Below are positions 46,701 through 58,039 of a DNA stretch of 64,000 nt, piece after piece (the stretch's first letter is position 1; the number at the start of each line of letters is the position of its first letter). The position numbers and the translations under genes are program-made. This DNA is from Heliocidaris erythrogramma. Taxonomy: Eukaryota; Echinodermata; Echinoidea; Camarodonta; Echinometridae. The stretch is taken from positions 24,614,006 through 24,678,005 of the forward strand of contig CM046859.1 in assembly GCA_025617745.1 (NCBI GenBank). Reading direction: 5' to 3'. A model generated the notes under the pieces. The model worked only from the letters and a program-made list of their open reading frames with translations, searched no databases and was not told the DNA's origin.

Positions 46701-46705
46701 GGCAT
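40774..46705 (-). CDS. MED26: MED26, Mediator complex subunit 26 (three exons, complete)
   Basis: Minus-strand exons 46705-46643, 42870-42796 and 42165-40774 join in frame (phase 0 throughout) to 509 residues; human MED26 is 600. Residues 1-90 form the TFIIS N-terminal (LW) domain: PSQIKELLLSAIDKDEN, then SLLESNPITKDALE, then ETRLGRLVQIVRKKATTSNL...IKQWQSQF. This domain recruits elongation factors. The middle is Ser/Pro/Lys-rich and disordered, with an acidic EEEEEEEE run near residue 430. The C-terminus NGCYNDKGVWFDWMQCL ... ILPYVCID matches the conserved end of MED26, which docks on Mediator. The protein is nuclear and links Mediator to Pol II elongation. The initiator ATG is in the GC-rich promoter exon. 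Intron 1 (3.8 kb) holds a SAP-like frame and a dispersed repeat. Confidence 0.96.
42969..43100. mobile_element. pogo-like terminal sequence scrap in MED26 intron 1
   Basis: CTGTAAAACCTCCATATAAA followed by gactgcc and agtctttaaaggcatctggtcttgg resembles the ends of pogo/Tigger-type elements. No matching opposite end is visible. Confidence 0.3.
43405..43542 (+). CDS. Small SAP-like open frame in MED26 intron 1, possible transposon fragment
   Basis: A 45-codon frame from ATG 43405 begins MASLQSFDKFSVKNLQDFLR and continues ERGDSTVGHNKQRLVIYHPL before stopping. The pattern (F.V.(D/E)L..FL(R)..G....G.K..L(V)) is that of a SAP motif, a short DNA-binding helix-turn-helix. Such segments occur at the N-terminus of proteins coded by mobile elements in marine invertebrates, which is my best guess for its origin. 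It is on the strand opposite MED26. The following 400 bases show no coherent continuation, so this is probably a fragment. Function unknown. Confidence 0.35.
   Translation: MASLQSFDKFSVKNLQDFLRERGDSTVGHNKQRLVIYHPLHFESA
44588..44947 (+). repeat. Dispersed repeat, copy 2 (partner at 25153-25485)
   Basis: Bounded by GTTGAGTTCTGG at 44588-44599 and CCAGAACTCAAC at 44936-44947, exact complements, so it is an inverted-ended element of 360 bp. Its interior aligns with the reverse complement of 25153-25485. It lies in MED26 intron 1 and is non-coding. Confidence 0.75.
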
Positions 46706-46870
46706 TAGACCATTTCTAAGCAGCCAAACGGAGCCCTAGTGCCGTAGTCCTGCCCGAAAAGCAGTATCCAGACATCACGGATATTTCTTTTACACAGCGC
46801 GTTGATTTATGGGAAATCGCGGCAGGAACTTGCGATGTGACGTCACGTTTAGGCGCCACATCATGAAATT
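46706..46870 (-). promoter_or_regulatory. MED26 promoter with a perfect CRE
   Basis: TGACGTCA at 46838-46845 lies about 135 bases upstream of the ATG in GC-rich sequence that also has ggaaatcgcggc and aggcgccac. No TATA box. The same perfect palindrome stands upstream of RAD23. Confidence 0.45.
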
Positions 46871-49740
46871 TGACATGAGAAACATAGATGACATGATTGA
46901 ATATTTTACAATCTAATTCGTAGAAATGCACATTGAATTCACAAAATAAAAGCAATAAGCACCTTCAATATAAATTCACCCGATTGGCCATCTAATAACT
47001 GAAATTATCAGTTAAATGTGAGTTGTGATGACCCTTTTGTTTCTAACTGGAAGAAGTCGCTCAAATCGACATGCCAATACTCACAATTAATATGACTTAT
47101 CCCAAGAAAAGTAATGATGAACAGTGCTGTCTGCATGATGAAGCTGAATATCAACAGTCTGATCACTGATTCGACATATAAAAAGAAATTGATCCCCTTC
47201 TTATTTATCTTTATATGAAGAAGAAAAAAAGGAGCCAATTTGGGTCTTAATTTTCCGTCATGGACAAAGTCGAGAAAAGTAAAGCTAGTTTGGGATTATC
47301 TAGAAAGTAAGGTTAATTTAAACAAAATCATTCTTTGTCCATCTTATTCCACTGTCGAAAAAACATATTTTCCTGAGTTCTATTAATATTCTCGATCTTT
47401 GTCTGATTTTAAACATTAAAGTGACCGTCAGTAACAATAATGTTTTGCAATATTTTGGCAAATAATAGGCTATATAGGCATATGACTCGTCTCGAAATCA
47501 AAATCATAGTAGTTTGGGCCCTTATCAAGATGAAGAAAAGATAAGAACGTCACGACTCGTCCTGGCTCCTCCCCCCCCCCCCCCCCGGCCCAGGCCGGCC
47601 CACTCCAAGGGGGGGGGGGGGATCAGGCGGCCTGATTTTCAATCTTTAGGGCGGCTCCCTCTCATCTATTGTTTAGCCCCGCCGATACATGACCAGATTG
47701 TTAAAGTCTCCAATCAATGATCATTCGATACTCGATAGGCATACTTTTTTTTAAGCCAACATTCCTGATGTATTATCATTGTCATAAATATTATCATATC
47801 ATTCATATCAGGCATTATAAGCATTATCAATTGATCATTAAAGGCAGGCCTCGCCTTGATTCAATGCTTGTACATTTTTGATTCAGTAAGTTTGCAAGTA
47901 TAGTGTAGGTAGTGGCCAGAATCCGTCCAATCGAATCACTTTTCTAGACATCTATATGGAACTCCTTAAAATCAAAGTTTGTCTTTTTTCCCCACCCATG
48001 CAGCCTCACCCTGGATCTCAGTCCCTTCTCTGAGCTCCCGGCGCTCACGATCCCGCCCCCGCTCTCTCCCCCCCCCCCCCCCCCCTCTCTCTCTCTCTCT
48101 CTCTGTCTCTCTCAATCTAGCCCTCCCCGCCCCCACCCGCCTTAAGTTTGTTTGTTTGTTTAAGGGTTTTTTTTTTTGGGGGGGGGGGCGATATAAGCAT
48201 TCAATCCATTGTCAGCTGCCTTAGGTCAGGAAAGCTGAATGGTTTTTAATTCTTACTCAACTATCCACTCATTTGGGAAGAACTCAAGCACTCGGTTTTC
48301 ATTTTACTTGTTCTCTGGCATTCATTTTTTACGCTTGAGGTGTCATAAAAAAGATTATATGACTTTTTACGAGATGTTTTTCTTTTTTCAAAGTACATGA
48401 CTTTTTTTACGTTTACTACTCTAAAAAGTAAAAACTCACTCAAAGTTGCAATTTGCAAATTAAATTTTGGTAGCAGCACTTTCCATTGTTTAATTCAATC
48501 ATGAGTGAATATGAGTGAAAAATAAGTTGTGCATCAAAATAATGAAAACAGAGAAGCAGGCCTTTTCATACATGTACATGTATATCTCATCAAGGAAATT
48601 ATTCATTACGACAGACAATTTCTGCCGTGAAATCTGGTTTCCATTTTTGGGGGACACATGTATGAAAATAAAAAATAAAATGTAACCAAAATAAATACAC
48701 ACGTCACGAAACATGTTATTGGTCAAGCGGTGGTATATATACTTATATTACAATTTTCTTCTTTTCCTTTTCAAGACAGCGTTGTCCCTCCCTCACAACC
48801 ATCCCAGAGAAATTTGCCTGACGTACAGGATCAGTGACTGCCACTCTGCTTGATGCCCCGTGTAATAAAAGGTGACAACGTATACAAAAATTGAATGAAA
48901 AAAATGAACATTACAGTTCTTTGAATTCCTGGCGTATATCTTCCATTCACAAGTTTGACGTACGGAGGTAATAGCGCAATCGATATGGTATGCAACGGGC
49001 ATTACATTTCTGTCTACTGCTTATTTTCTGGCCTTTCTCATACTTTCCATCCTCTCTGTTCCCAGGGGTCCCTGTTTTCCCCGTTTTCCCTGTTTTCCCT
49101 TTCTCGACTAGTTTTCGTTATCCTTGAAATATCTTTCTTTCTCTCTTTCTTTCTCTCTCTTTCTACCCTTCATCTCTTCCTGTCGTTTCGTTTTTAACTT
49201 ATAAGTTCTACTTGCAAATAAAATATAATCAGTATGCCCCCTCTGTAGTGCAGTCTCATACTTCTTGTGCATTCTGCCCCTTTTATCAATTTCTGTATTA
49301 TGCCACTGACTTGCACAGAGTTGCATATGAAACACAGCTTATTAGGTAGTTGGCAGTATGGAATAATTAAACACAGCCCAACAATTTTAGCTAACAGCTA
49401 GGGGAACTCCCCCCAATGCGCAATTTTAATAAAAAGTTGTTTTCTATTTTTTTTTCTTGGTGGCTTCGTATTGCTCACTATAATATGTTATTGGTTTAAA
49501 TATATCTTCTATTTCTTGTCCCTTTTTATTCTATATTTTGTTTTGTGCGTAGCAATCATTGTTGATGACATGTAAATATTTTGATTTTTGTCTTTGATTG
49601 AATAAAACATACAATTTAAAAAAAATTAAAAGAATTTTTTTTTAGCTAAAACAGTGGGCAGTCAACTTTATCTGACTTGAAATGTTTTTGGTTTCTGAAG
49701 TCTAATTTGCGTTGCCCTGAATTCAACAATATACAGAGGC
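46871..49740. other. Intergenic DNA right of MED26, simple repeats
   Basis: Contains poly(C)/poly(G) blocks at 47571-47625, a C-run then CT-repeat at 48068-48115, a G-run near 48178-48188, and CT-rich sequence at about 49130-49170. One possible first exon (47260-47306) is listed separately. Other frames are low-complexity. Confidence 0.6.
47260..47306 (+). CDS. Possible first coding exon of an unidentified divergent gene
   Basis: ATG at 47260 opens MDKVEKSKASLGLSRK followed directly by a strong donor gtaagg at 47307; without splicing it hits a stop at once. It points away from MED26, 555 bases apart, as a divergent partner would. I could not find a convincing second exon before RNF170, and I do not recognise the peptide. 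It may be chance. Confidence 0.2.
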
Positions 49741-49746
49741 TTTTTT

Positions 49747-50041
49747 GGCAAGGGTGCCGGGACAAATTCTCTCCCTTCCGAAGCATTTGACTGCCTAGTT
49801 CTAATTTAGGAGTGGCAATATAGGCATCCATGTTTTGGGCTTTGATATTCAGCAATAGAGCAAATATGTAGTAAAAGACATAACATACTGCAATTTGGCA
49901 AGGGTGCCAGGACAAATTCTCTCCCTTTCGAAGCATTTGATTGCCTAGTTCTAATTTAGGAGTGGCAATATAGGCATCCATGTTTTGGGCTTTGATATTA
50001 CATAAATAGAGCATATATGTAGTAAAAGACATAACATATAC
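49747..50041 (+). repeat. 150-bp tandem duplication, two copies
   Basis: Copy 1 starts at 49747 and copy 2 at 49897, both opening ggcaagggtgcc and running through agtggcaatataggcatcc to taaaagacataacata with few differences. The minus-strand frame over them repeats a peptide containing IKAQNMDAYIATPKLELG. The frame looks accidental, though its being kept open in both copies is worth noting. Confidence 0.85.
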
Positions 50042-50867
50042 TGTAACTTGAAAAGTTTAATCTTTTTTAATATTAGCAAACAAGCATAATTACTTAAATT
50101 GCATTTTAAACAAGTGATATTACAAGAAATTTGTCATAAACATAATATTAGAAAAGCATGTCTGACCACAACTGAAAATAATTTGTGGCATTACACGAGT
50201 TGTAAATAAACAGAACATTCAGGTTTTACATCATCATAGATAGTTTCTTCTCCTTTTTTTACTAATAAATTTTATTACTCTTTTTGAAAAAAACAAACAC
50301 ACAAACAGTCTAATCTCTGAAGGTTATGGGAATCAAGATTACATAAATGGTGACAATGGAATGGAAATGTTCTCAATTTATAGTGATAGGCATCATTTTA
50401 GACTTATCTTAACACTGTATGAATTGAAAAGTAGGTCTACAGGGAATGGTAAATAAGACAATGTACGCCATACTCCCAATAGTCTGCAGGCACAAACCCT
50501 TGTCAGTGTTAATATGTAACACAGAGTCTGAACTCTAAGACTATTGAGACTGCAATCGACTGCAATCCATCAGTCCTGTATTGTAGCCACTCCTTACACT
50601 CACAGACACCTTGAAAATTGTGATATTATAAGAAGGCTGATCTATTCCAAGGAGGTTTAGTTGCTACTGAGTGACTACTTGCTATCAAATCAGATGCAAT
50701 ATGGGCAAAATAGAAGTTATATATTGTCTTTACAGAGGGTTCACAAGGATGCATTTGCATAAAGTGTACAATCACCTGAAAAAAATAAATTTGTGTACAT
50801 CTAGAAAGTATAAAATCAACCTCAAAGAATTTTATCTGGCATTCTATAGGTCAACAGTTAAAAAGAG

Positions 50868-51258
50868 GGCTTGTTCCGAAGGGTGGGTAGCATCGCGTTG
50901 CATTGACTGGAACGCCACCATTCGTCCAAAGCCCCCCCCCCCCCCCCCATTTTGCCGGAAGGGGGCATTGGGAGCGTCAGGTCGGGTCGCGTTAACTGGA
51001 ACACCACCATTCATCCAAAGCCCCCCCCCCTCCCATTTTCCCGAAAGGGTGCGTTGACTATTAGAAAAAGTCCAAACGCACCCTTTCGGCAAAACCAGGG
51101 GGAGGGGGGAGCGCTTTGGACGAATGGTGGCATTCCAGTCAAAGCGATGCGACCTGACGCTCCAAACGCACCCTTTCGGCAAAACCAGGGGGGCATTGGA
51201 CGAATGGTGGCGTTAGAGTCAACGCAACACGACGCTACCCATCCTTTCGGTACAAGCC
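50868..51258. mobile_element. 391-bp GC-rich double palindrome
   Basis: The outer ends GGCTTGTTCCGAAGGGTGGG and CCCATCCTTTCGGTACAAGCC pair. Each arm holds two imperfect copies of a unit of about 95-100 bp containing gaatggtggcgtt..agtcaacgc..cgac and ccctttcggcaaaac or their complements. The hinge is near 51059-51071 (actattagaaaaa). Base composition is unlike the AT-rich surroundings. Several overlapping frames cover it, all by-products of the repeat. Confidence 0.8.
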
Positions 51259-52335
51259 ATTAAAGATTATGAAGGGAATAAAGGATAACATGAAGGTGCA
51301 CACGGAGAACCGAACTCAAAGTTGGGTGCGTCAAGTAGTCTACTGACAAGTCACTTTTACGCTTATAGAGAGTGTGATTAAACTTGCAATATCTCTTTAT
51401 ATATGTAATATTTGAAGCCCAAAGTTTGAATATAGTATAAAGACATGGAACCTCTAACATACAGACCAAAATATTTTTTTGTGATTGGTACCCTGTAAAA
51501 AAGTCAAGACTATCAACAAAGTCTAATAACGGCTCTCTGAGTTAACATTCAAGATGCAATGTCATTAGACATATATATATGTTGAGGGTAGTGTACTAAG
51601 TGTAGATAATTCCTGTATTCTAGAAATCTATTTCACCCAATAAAAAATATATGAGAGCAGAGAGGAATTTAGCTCTGCAATGCTCCAAAAGAGCTCTGGT
51701 GGGGGGGGGGGGGACATGTATGAATTTAATGCCAAAATATTTTACTTGTACAATAGACAGAATATGTCCATATACAGTCAGACCATATGAACAAACAGGT
51801 AATTTGTACACTGAATTCACCTTCTCTGGAACACATGTATTGTGTAACATAAGTCATTTTGGCATGATATTCAAGACTGCTTGCTAACTAGACATTCTCC
51901 TATAACATTCAACCTAACACTATCGCTGATGTCTTACATAACTTTACAAATGCACAAATAGCAGCAATTCACTTCCATCTGAAAATTCTGTATTTCATAG
52001 TCTCTCACAAACATCTGTTCTATTGTTAAGGCACTCGATAGAGAAATATAAGGCCATGATTTTGAAAGAAAACAGAATAGAGGTATAAATGTACCCTTCA
52101 CCCCAAAAAAACTTTTTCCAATTTTCACTCTGTTTTCTTCTTGGTTGCTCTCCTTTTTGGACTCATTGCTATCTACTTCACATCATATTTTTACAATCCC
52201 CAATTTCTTTTCCCCTTCTCTTTTTTCATACCGGACAGTTTCTCCACCCAAAGCAGTGAAAGCACATTAACATGTACTTTTGCACTAGCTTCAGTGGCAA
52301 TTACAATGTCAGTTACAACCCTTATACACACACAC

Positions 52336-52368
<33 letters not shown>

Positions 52369-52910
52369 CTTATAAATGCATTTCTCAATAACTTACTCTT
52401 CCCATCCAGGGGTAGTAGATGCAGGTACAGTGGAAAATTCAATTCCCTATTAAAATGAATTAGACATACAGGGTATCAAAAACCATATTTGTTGCAGCTA
52501 CCAGAGTTCTTTCCAAAGAGTTATTACACTTGGTTCAAATTGAGATCATTGTCCTTGCAGCATTGCAGGAGGGAATTGTTTGGGGGAAACAACTTAATTT
52601 TGCAGGTAGAAAGTAAGAACATATGTCAAGTATTTTTCGCATTTCCTCTTCTGGGTCTGTGAAAGTACAAAACATATGTCAAGTATATTTGGGGCATTTC
52701 CCTTCTGGAATCCGCCATGATGGGTATTGTCACCAATTGTGTAACATACTGGCAAGAACCCTGGCTGCCATATAATGAAGAATACATGATCAGTCATTCC
52801 ACTTGCCCTCGTATAGCTTTCTCACCTTCAGGTCCCACAAGAAGTTCATTGAAATGTTACAACATTAAGAAGTGCACCATGTAGAGTTTTCATGACCTTT
52901 GATCTTTACT
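51259..52910. other. Intergenic region downstream of RNF170
   Basis: Should include the RNF170 3' UTR. It holds a poly(G) run at 51701-51712, a (TA)n block at 52341-52368 and a short repeat of acatatgtcaagtat at about 52619 and 52672. No gene is supported. Confidence 0.55.
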
Positions 52911-55900
52911 CTATTCCATCCTCTGTGCTACTATGCCCCTGTATATGACCGTGACATAGATAGCCAAGATGAGCACCACAAAAAGGTCATCAAAGAATCC
53001 TAAAACTCCAAAGACAGCCTCAGGAATTATGTCAAGTGGAGAGATAAGATACAAGAGTGCTGCTCCAAAGCAGAAGATGATTCTTAGACGGAACATCCAA
53101 ACGACCCCATGGAAGGTGAAGAAGTCGTGGACTGCATGTCGTAGCAGGGTCGGAAGATCGTAGATGTAGTCCATAAACTGATCAAGATGGGGTAATAATA
53201 GAAAATAACATAAAGACGTATGAGATAAGGCCAGGCATGTACCGAGCTTACTAAGTGGATGAAGGACAAATTATCAAGGCTACTGATTGTGGGAGGGTGT
53301 GGAATGGGGTCCAGCATCTTCTTTTTTATTTTCCTTTTCCCCTCTCGCGTTGTTTTTTTCCACTCTTTCTCCCACCCACCACCCCCCCCCCCATGCCCCC
53401 TGTAGCTACACCAATGAACTGTGCACACCATACAAATGAAGATTGATCTTTCACTTCATCAATCTATTTCTAACAATTATTGTCAATGCAATTAGAAATC
53501 ACACTTAACTGATCTTGAAAATCATTTGAAATGATGCACCTGACAACATGAATTCATTCAAAGCATTCTTTTATTAGTAAATGAAGAAGCTTGATGGGAG
53601 GAATTTTTTTTTTTAATTTGTAAACAAATTTTTAGGCATTTTACTCCCAGTGTTTATTACTTTATAAAGGCACTTTTTCAGAGTTTGCTAAAAAATTATG
53701 ACCATCAGCATTCAGCAATTACATAATAAATTACAGGTACATAAAGCACTACCACTTTGGGGATGTCTATAAAATGAGTACATTTCCTTAATCTTATCAC
53801 TCTTACTTGCTCTGGTCCTATACTTTACTAAGGTTGGTGAGCACTGTTTTGAATCACAAAAACGTGATACAGGACCAAAGAAATTTCACTGGCCTCATGC
53901 CTTTAGAACTTCTTATGACAATTTAGTATAAATAAGGTGAAATTCATGGCTTTCAAAATGCTTGCTCTTCCATGATTTGTCACAGTCTCCTGCCAGAACC
54001 CTGAAACTTCTGCCAGGGGACCTAACAATCTTCTACTACTCACAGGCCTTGGTTCTCCTGAGAATCTGCGATTATAGTCCCTGATTTCTGCTCGAATTCT
54101 TCTACCCTCACCACTATTCTGTTCATCCTCTTGGAAAACTGGTAGGATGATTGTTACCTGTAAGAACATGCAATGTGATATCATGGCTATAATAATAATG
54201 ATGATAATAACATTATTATTCATAATTATCATAATAATACAAAATAAGAGTACTTATCACAATAACAAGCATGATAGAAAATAAAACTGAATATAATCAC
54301 AGTAATAGAGAAATCCACCTGTCCATAACCGTTCCATTTTAAAATCATAGAAATCATTGATATACCTAGATACTTCAAAATTTGGACTCAATATCTTGGG
54401 TTTCTACATTACATCTTGAAGGTGCCATGATATTGTGACCTCTCACCATTACACATGTGTGTCAGAGATGCATTAAGCTATTATTTTCAATCTGTCTGGA
54501 AAGGCCATCTATAGTAAAAGACCACTATCCAGACAACTTTTCTTTTCGAAGGACCAGTAAAGGCAAGTGGCCTTCATGAGCTATGACAACTATAGCTTTT
54601 TCAACTACATGTATTTCAATATTAAAATTTTAAATGCCATGCATACCATTTGTCTGCACACAGGGCAGCTTATAGCACCAAGCCATGTACCATGTCTCCA
54701 GTAGGCAATTAAACAGTTACCTAAGAAGAAGCAAACAAATACATAAACTGATGTAGTTATTCAAAGGATTACACATTGCTCAAGAAATCCAGCTTAGTCA
54801 AAAAAATTTCAACTTCATATAATAAACAAAATGTGGAATGCATCAATTCTACGATACATGCATCATCAATGTTAATTGCACACACAATAGAACGCCTAAT
54901 TATAGCATGTTGTTGATTATTGTTATATGGCAGTCAATTTTGACTATTATCACCAACAATTTGTTTTTTTTTTTTTTTTCAGACTTTAATCATTTAAAAT
55001 AATACTATTGACTCCTCTTTTTTTTTGGTAGTTAAATTTTTTTGGTTAATTATTATTATTTCTTTTTTTAAGATAAAATGGTATCATGCCAGGTTACCGG
55101 GTCCTGAGACTGCCTAAGACCTCAAGTATCACCATCAGAATAAGGGTATGCAGTCTTGTAATATCCCAGTCTTTGGCTCTGAAATATTGTTACATGTACA
55201 TGGTTTTGAGGGCTGTCAGTAGAGTGAAACATTTACATGTGCAAAATGGCTTCTTCTTCTTTTCCTTCTTCTTCTTCTTCACTTTTTTCTTATCATTCTT
55301 CTCTATTTAGTCGTCATTGTCCTCCTCCTCCTTCTTTTTCTTATTCTTCTTCTCCTTTTTCTTCTTCTTCTTCTTCTCCTTTTTCTTCTTCTTCTTCCTC
55401 CCTCTTCTTCCATCTCTCCTCCTTCTTCTCCTCTTCCTTCCCTCCTCCTTATTCCCCTTCTTTTTTGGGGGGTAACAAAGTTTCTCAAAAGAATTACTGA
55501 AACTTTTTTAAAAGACATTATAATTTCCAATAGAATCTAGGCACCTACCACAAAACACATGACCACAGTTCGTCTCAGCTGCACACTCTTTTACGTCAAG
55601 GCAAATGGGGCAAGCTGCATCTGGATTATACTGCCGAGCGCGAGCACTCGTGCCATGCTGTCCGTCGCTGCTTTGCCCTTCATTTTGTTGCCCGTTTGAT
55701 TCCCCTGCCGCTTGCCCATTCGTTGATGCAGCAGAATCTCTACCCTCCTGGGTGTTGTCTGTGTTTTGCCTGCCAAAGCCAAGCTGGTTGCGTGTATGCT
55801 GGACTTGGGCTTCATTCTCAGGGTGGATTGCACCAGTCTCTGTCAATCTTAACCTAGAAATGAATAGCAAATAGATGTAAAACTAATTTGTTGCTTGTCT

Positions 55901-56710
55901 CCTGGTTTTTGCATACACATCATAAGCCAAGTGTTCTAAAGGCATCTCTGAACATTCAGAGTGTTTCTCACTCTCTGTCTCAATTATCTCTCATCTCACT
56001 TGACATTTATTGCAAGCTCTGCTTCAATGAAAGTTCAATATTGGTCAAACATTACATTTGTTGGTGAAATTGTGTCTTTGTGAGCCGTTTGGGGAAATAA
56101 AATTCAAAATTTCAGGTTATGTATTATGACAAGTATTCAGTTCTGAATTCACATCACAATAAATAAATCAAAATAAACTGCAACCATTCTAGACTCTAGA
56201 GGACTACACTGTACCTGTCTACTCCAACTAAAGTGAAAATAAACAGATTTTTTTTTAATTAATTTAAATAAACAATTTTGAGAAGATATCTTAATTCTGC
56301 ACAGATTTAATATGAGAATAGTAAACTGTAAAGAATTTCAAATTAATTATTATTATTATATTATAATATATCATTTGCATGTACTTGCAACTCCACCTCC
56401 AGCTTCAATCTGTACCCATCTGTTAGCTCTCTGCCAACAATGTCCCATACGTTCAATTTTGTGTAAGCCAGACTGTGTCAGTACCGTTTGCTGCGGTCTG
56501 ACAGCGGCATTGCTACCACTACCAGTACCCTTCGCCGCGCCGGCGGCAGTCAGTTAACACTGGGTATTGCCTACCGGTTGCTCCCAAGACCAATTACCTG
56601 TTTCGATAGGCGACTAAAAGTGGCATTGCAACTACGATGATTAAACCAAGGAGGTGAAATAACTCATCTCCTACACCTTCAACAATTGTTCCTGTTTCGG
56701 GCTGGCTCAT
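52911..56710 (-). CDS. RNF170: RNF170, ER-membrane E3 ubiquitin ligase (five exons, complete)
   Basis: Minus-strand exons 56710-56598, 55853-55549, 54720-54647, 54157-54044 and 53177-52911 join in frame to 289 residues plus stop (human 258). A first membrane segment is at about 21-34 ([16 protein letters not shown]). A C3HC4 RING follows: C119-x2-C122-x11-C134-x-H136-x2-C139-x2-C142-x15-C158-x2-C161 ([25 protein letters not shown]), all ligands present and split between exons 2 and 3. [14 protein letters not shown] and [13 protein letters not shown] are signature stretches, and the C-terminal DUF1232 region ([20 protein letters not shown]) holds two more membrane segments. In vertebrates RNF170 ubiquitinates activated IP3 receptors for ER-associated degradation. 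The Gln/Ser/Gly-rich insert before the RING (about 65-110) is longer than in vertebrates. Confidence 0.97.
55250..55460 (+). repeat. CTT/TCC trinucleotide-rich tract in RNF170 intron 2
   Basis: About 200 bases of imperfect CTT, TCC and TTC units. The open frames on both strands (Ser-rich or Arg/Lys-rich) are by-products. On the gene's own strand it is purine-rich (AAG/GGA). Confidence 0.85.
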
Positions 56711-56840
56711 TTTTAAACTTCATTGAAAATACCGACATAAATTATGACAATTTACATCAGGAGCTCCTGGTCAGTTTCCGTGTTGTTGCATTCGAGCGAC
56801 GTGTGTCTGTGACGTATCAATGACATCATCAGTGCTGAGG
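56711..56840 (-). promoter_or_regulatory. RNF170 promoter with CRE-like sites
   Basis: TGACGTAT at 56810-56817 and TGACATCA at 56821-56828 are single-mismatch-type CRE sites about 100-120 bases above the ATG. No TATA box is evident. Confidence 0.35.
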
Positions 56841-57239
56841 TATTAGGGAGTTTCCCTTTTTCCTCTGGTCACCTACCTATGACCACCCTTACCCTTAATA
56901 GAGTGCCCCCCTCTCCCGACTTAGAAATATAAAGGATATACTGTACATAATTGAAATAAAAACAATAAATAGAGGGACAGGAGAACAAATAAACACACAG
57001 ACATGTACAGACAGACAGGCACTGCCATGGGGTTCGGTTGTTGTTGACCAATCATTTATTTGTATGGAATAGAATGAAAGGAGGGGTCTCGAAATGGCAA
57101 AAACACTCTCTTTTTAGTATTCTCTCAAGTATATTATCAAGTATTTTCAAAAGATTTTCTCTCAGAATTTTCAAGGATTCTTGCACTCTAAAATACATCT
57201 TATACTTAAAGATGTAACCCATTGTATACTACAGGAACT

Positions 57240-57565
57240 GGGGGGGTGTTTCATAAAGCTGTTCGTAAATTCACGCATGACTTTACGAATGACTTAAATA
57301 TGACAAGCCAAATGGGATGCTAAATCATTTTTAACTGCATCAACTAAAGCTGAACTGTGCAGGTGTAGATTAACTTTATTATTATAACAAACATTTTTAA
57401 TGCAACTTATATTTTTTGCCATAATTTAATTGAGGTTATTGGAAATACAGTCACACTTTGTTAAAACATCAGGAAAAACTTTGGGGATCCTATCTGGCAC
57501 TTCATATTCAAGTCGTTTGTAAAGTCATGCGTAACTTTACGAACAGCTTTTTTGAAACACCCCCT
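57240..57565. mobile_element. 326-bp element with 55-bp inverted ends (gtttcataaagctgttcg type)
   Basis: Left TGTTTCATAAAGCTGTTCGT and right (reverse) TGTTTCAAAAAAGCTGTTCG-type ends pair imperfectly over about 55 bases (further gttacgcatgactttacgaa and complement), with G-runs at the outer edge. Interior AT-rich, non-coding. I recall this end sequence as a common dispersed repeat in sea urchin DNA, which is memory, not a search. Confidence 0.75.
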
Positions 57566-58039
57566 GGAAGGCCTGGATGGTCCCTGTATGAAACATATAG
57601 GAATGAGAGAATTCAGTAGTCAAAGGGTTAATATTGAATAAACTTTTCGATTCACTATGACATCCAAACAGGGGGACATCAAACTGAACTCATTTATTCT
57701 TTTAATTTCCTTTTTCTGGTTAGGTGTACTTCGTATGGAATATTTACTCAATCTGTATCATTAGCGATTCTGATTTATTGAAACAGTTCACAGATTTATT
57801 TAAATTGTTTTCCTAGCTCTACAATGGTTGTTACTTGTGACGACCCTATAGGGCTTGTCAGAGGCTTGTTCGCACTGCAGAAATGTATGGATTCAACCTG
57901 CATTTCGGCTATTAAAAACAATAACCTGTAACAGGTGTATGATCAGGGCCTCAGATCGAGGAAAACCTCTTTACATTGGAATAGACTACATTATGTGAAT
58001 TCGTCTATATTTTTGATAATACGTAACATTATTGGTGAT

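Noticed and set aside
50671..51263. Several frames of 60-128 codons on both strands
   Set aside because: All are produced by the GC-rich double palindrome; the repeated peptides mirror the repeated units.
55237..55530. Ser-rich and Arg/Lys-rich frames
   Set aside because: They are translations of the CTT-rich tract in an RNF170 intron.
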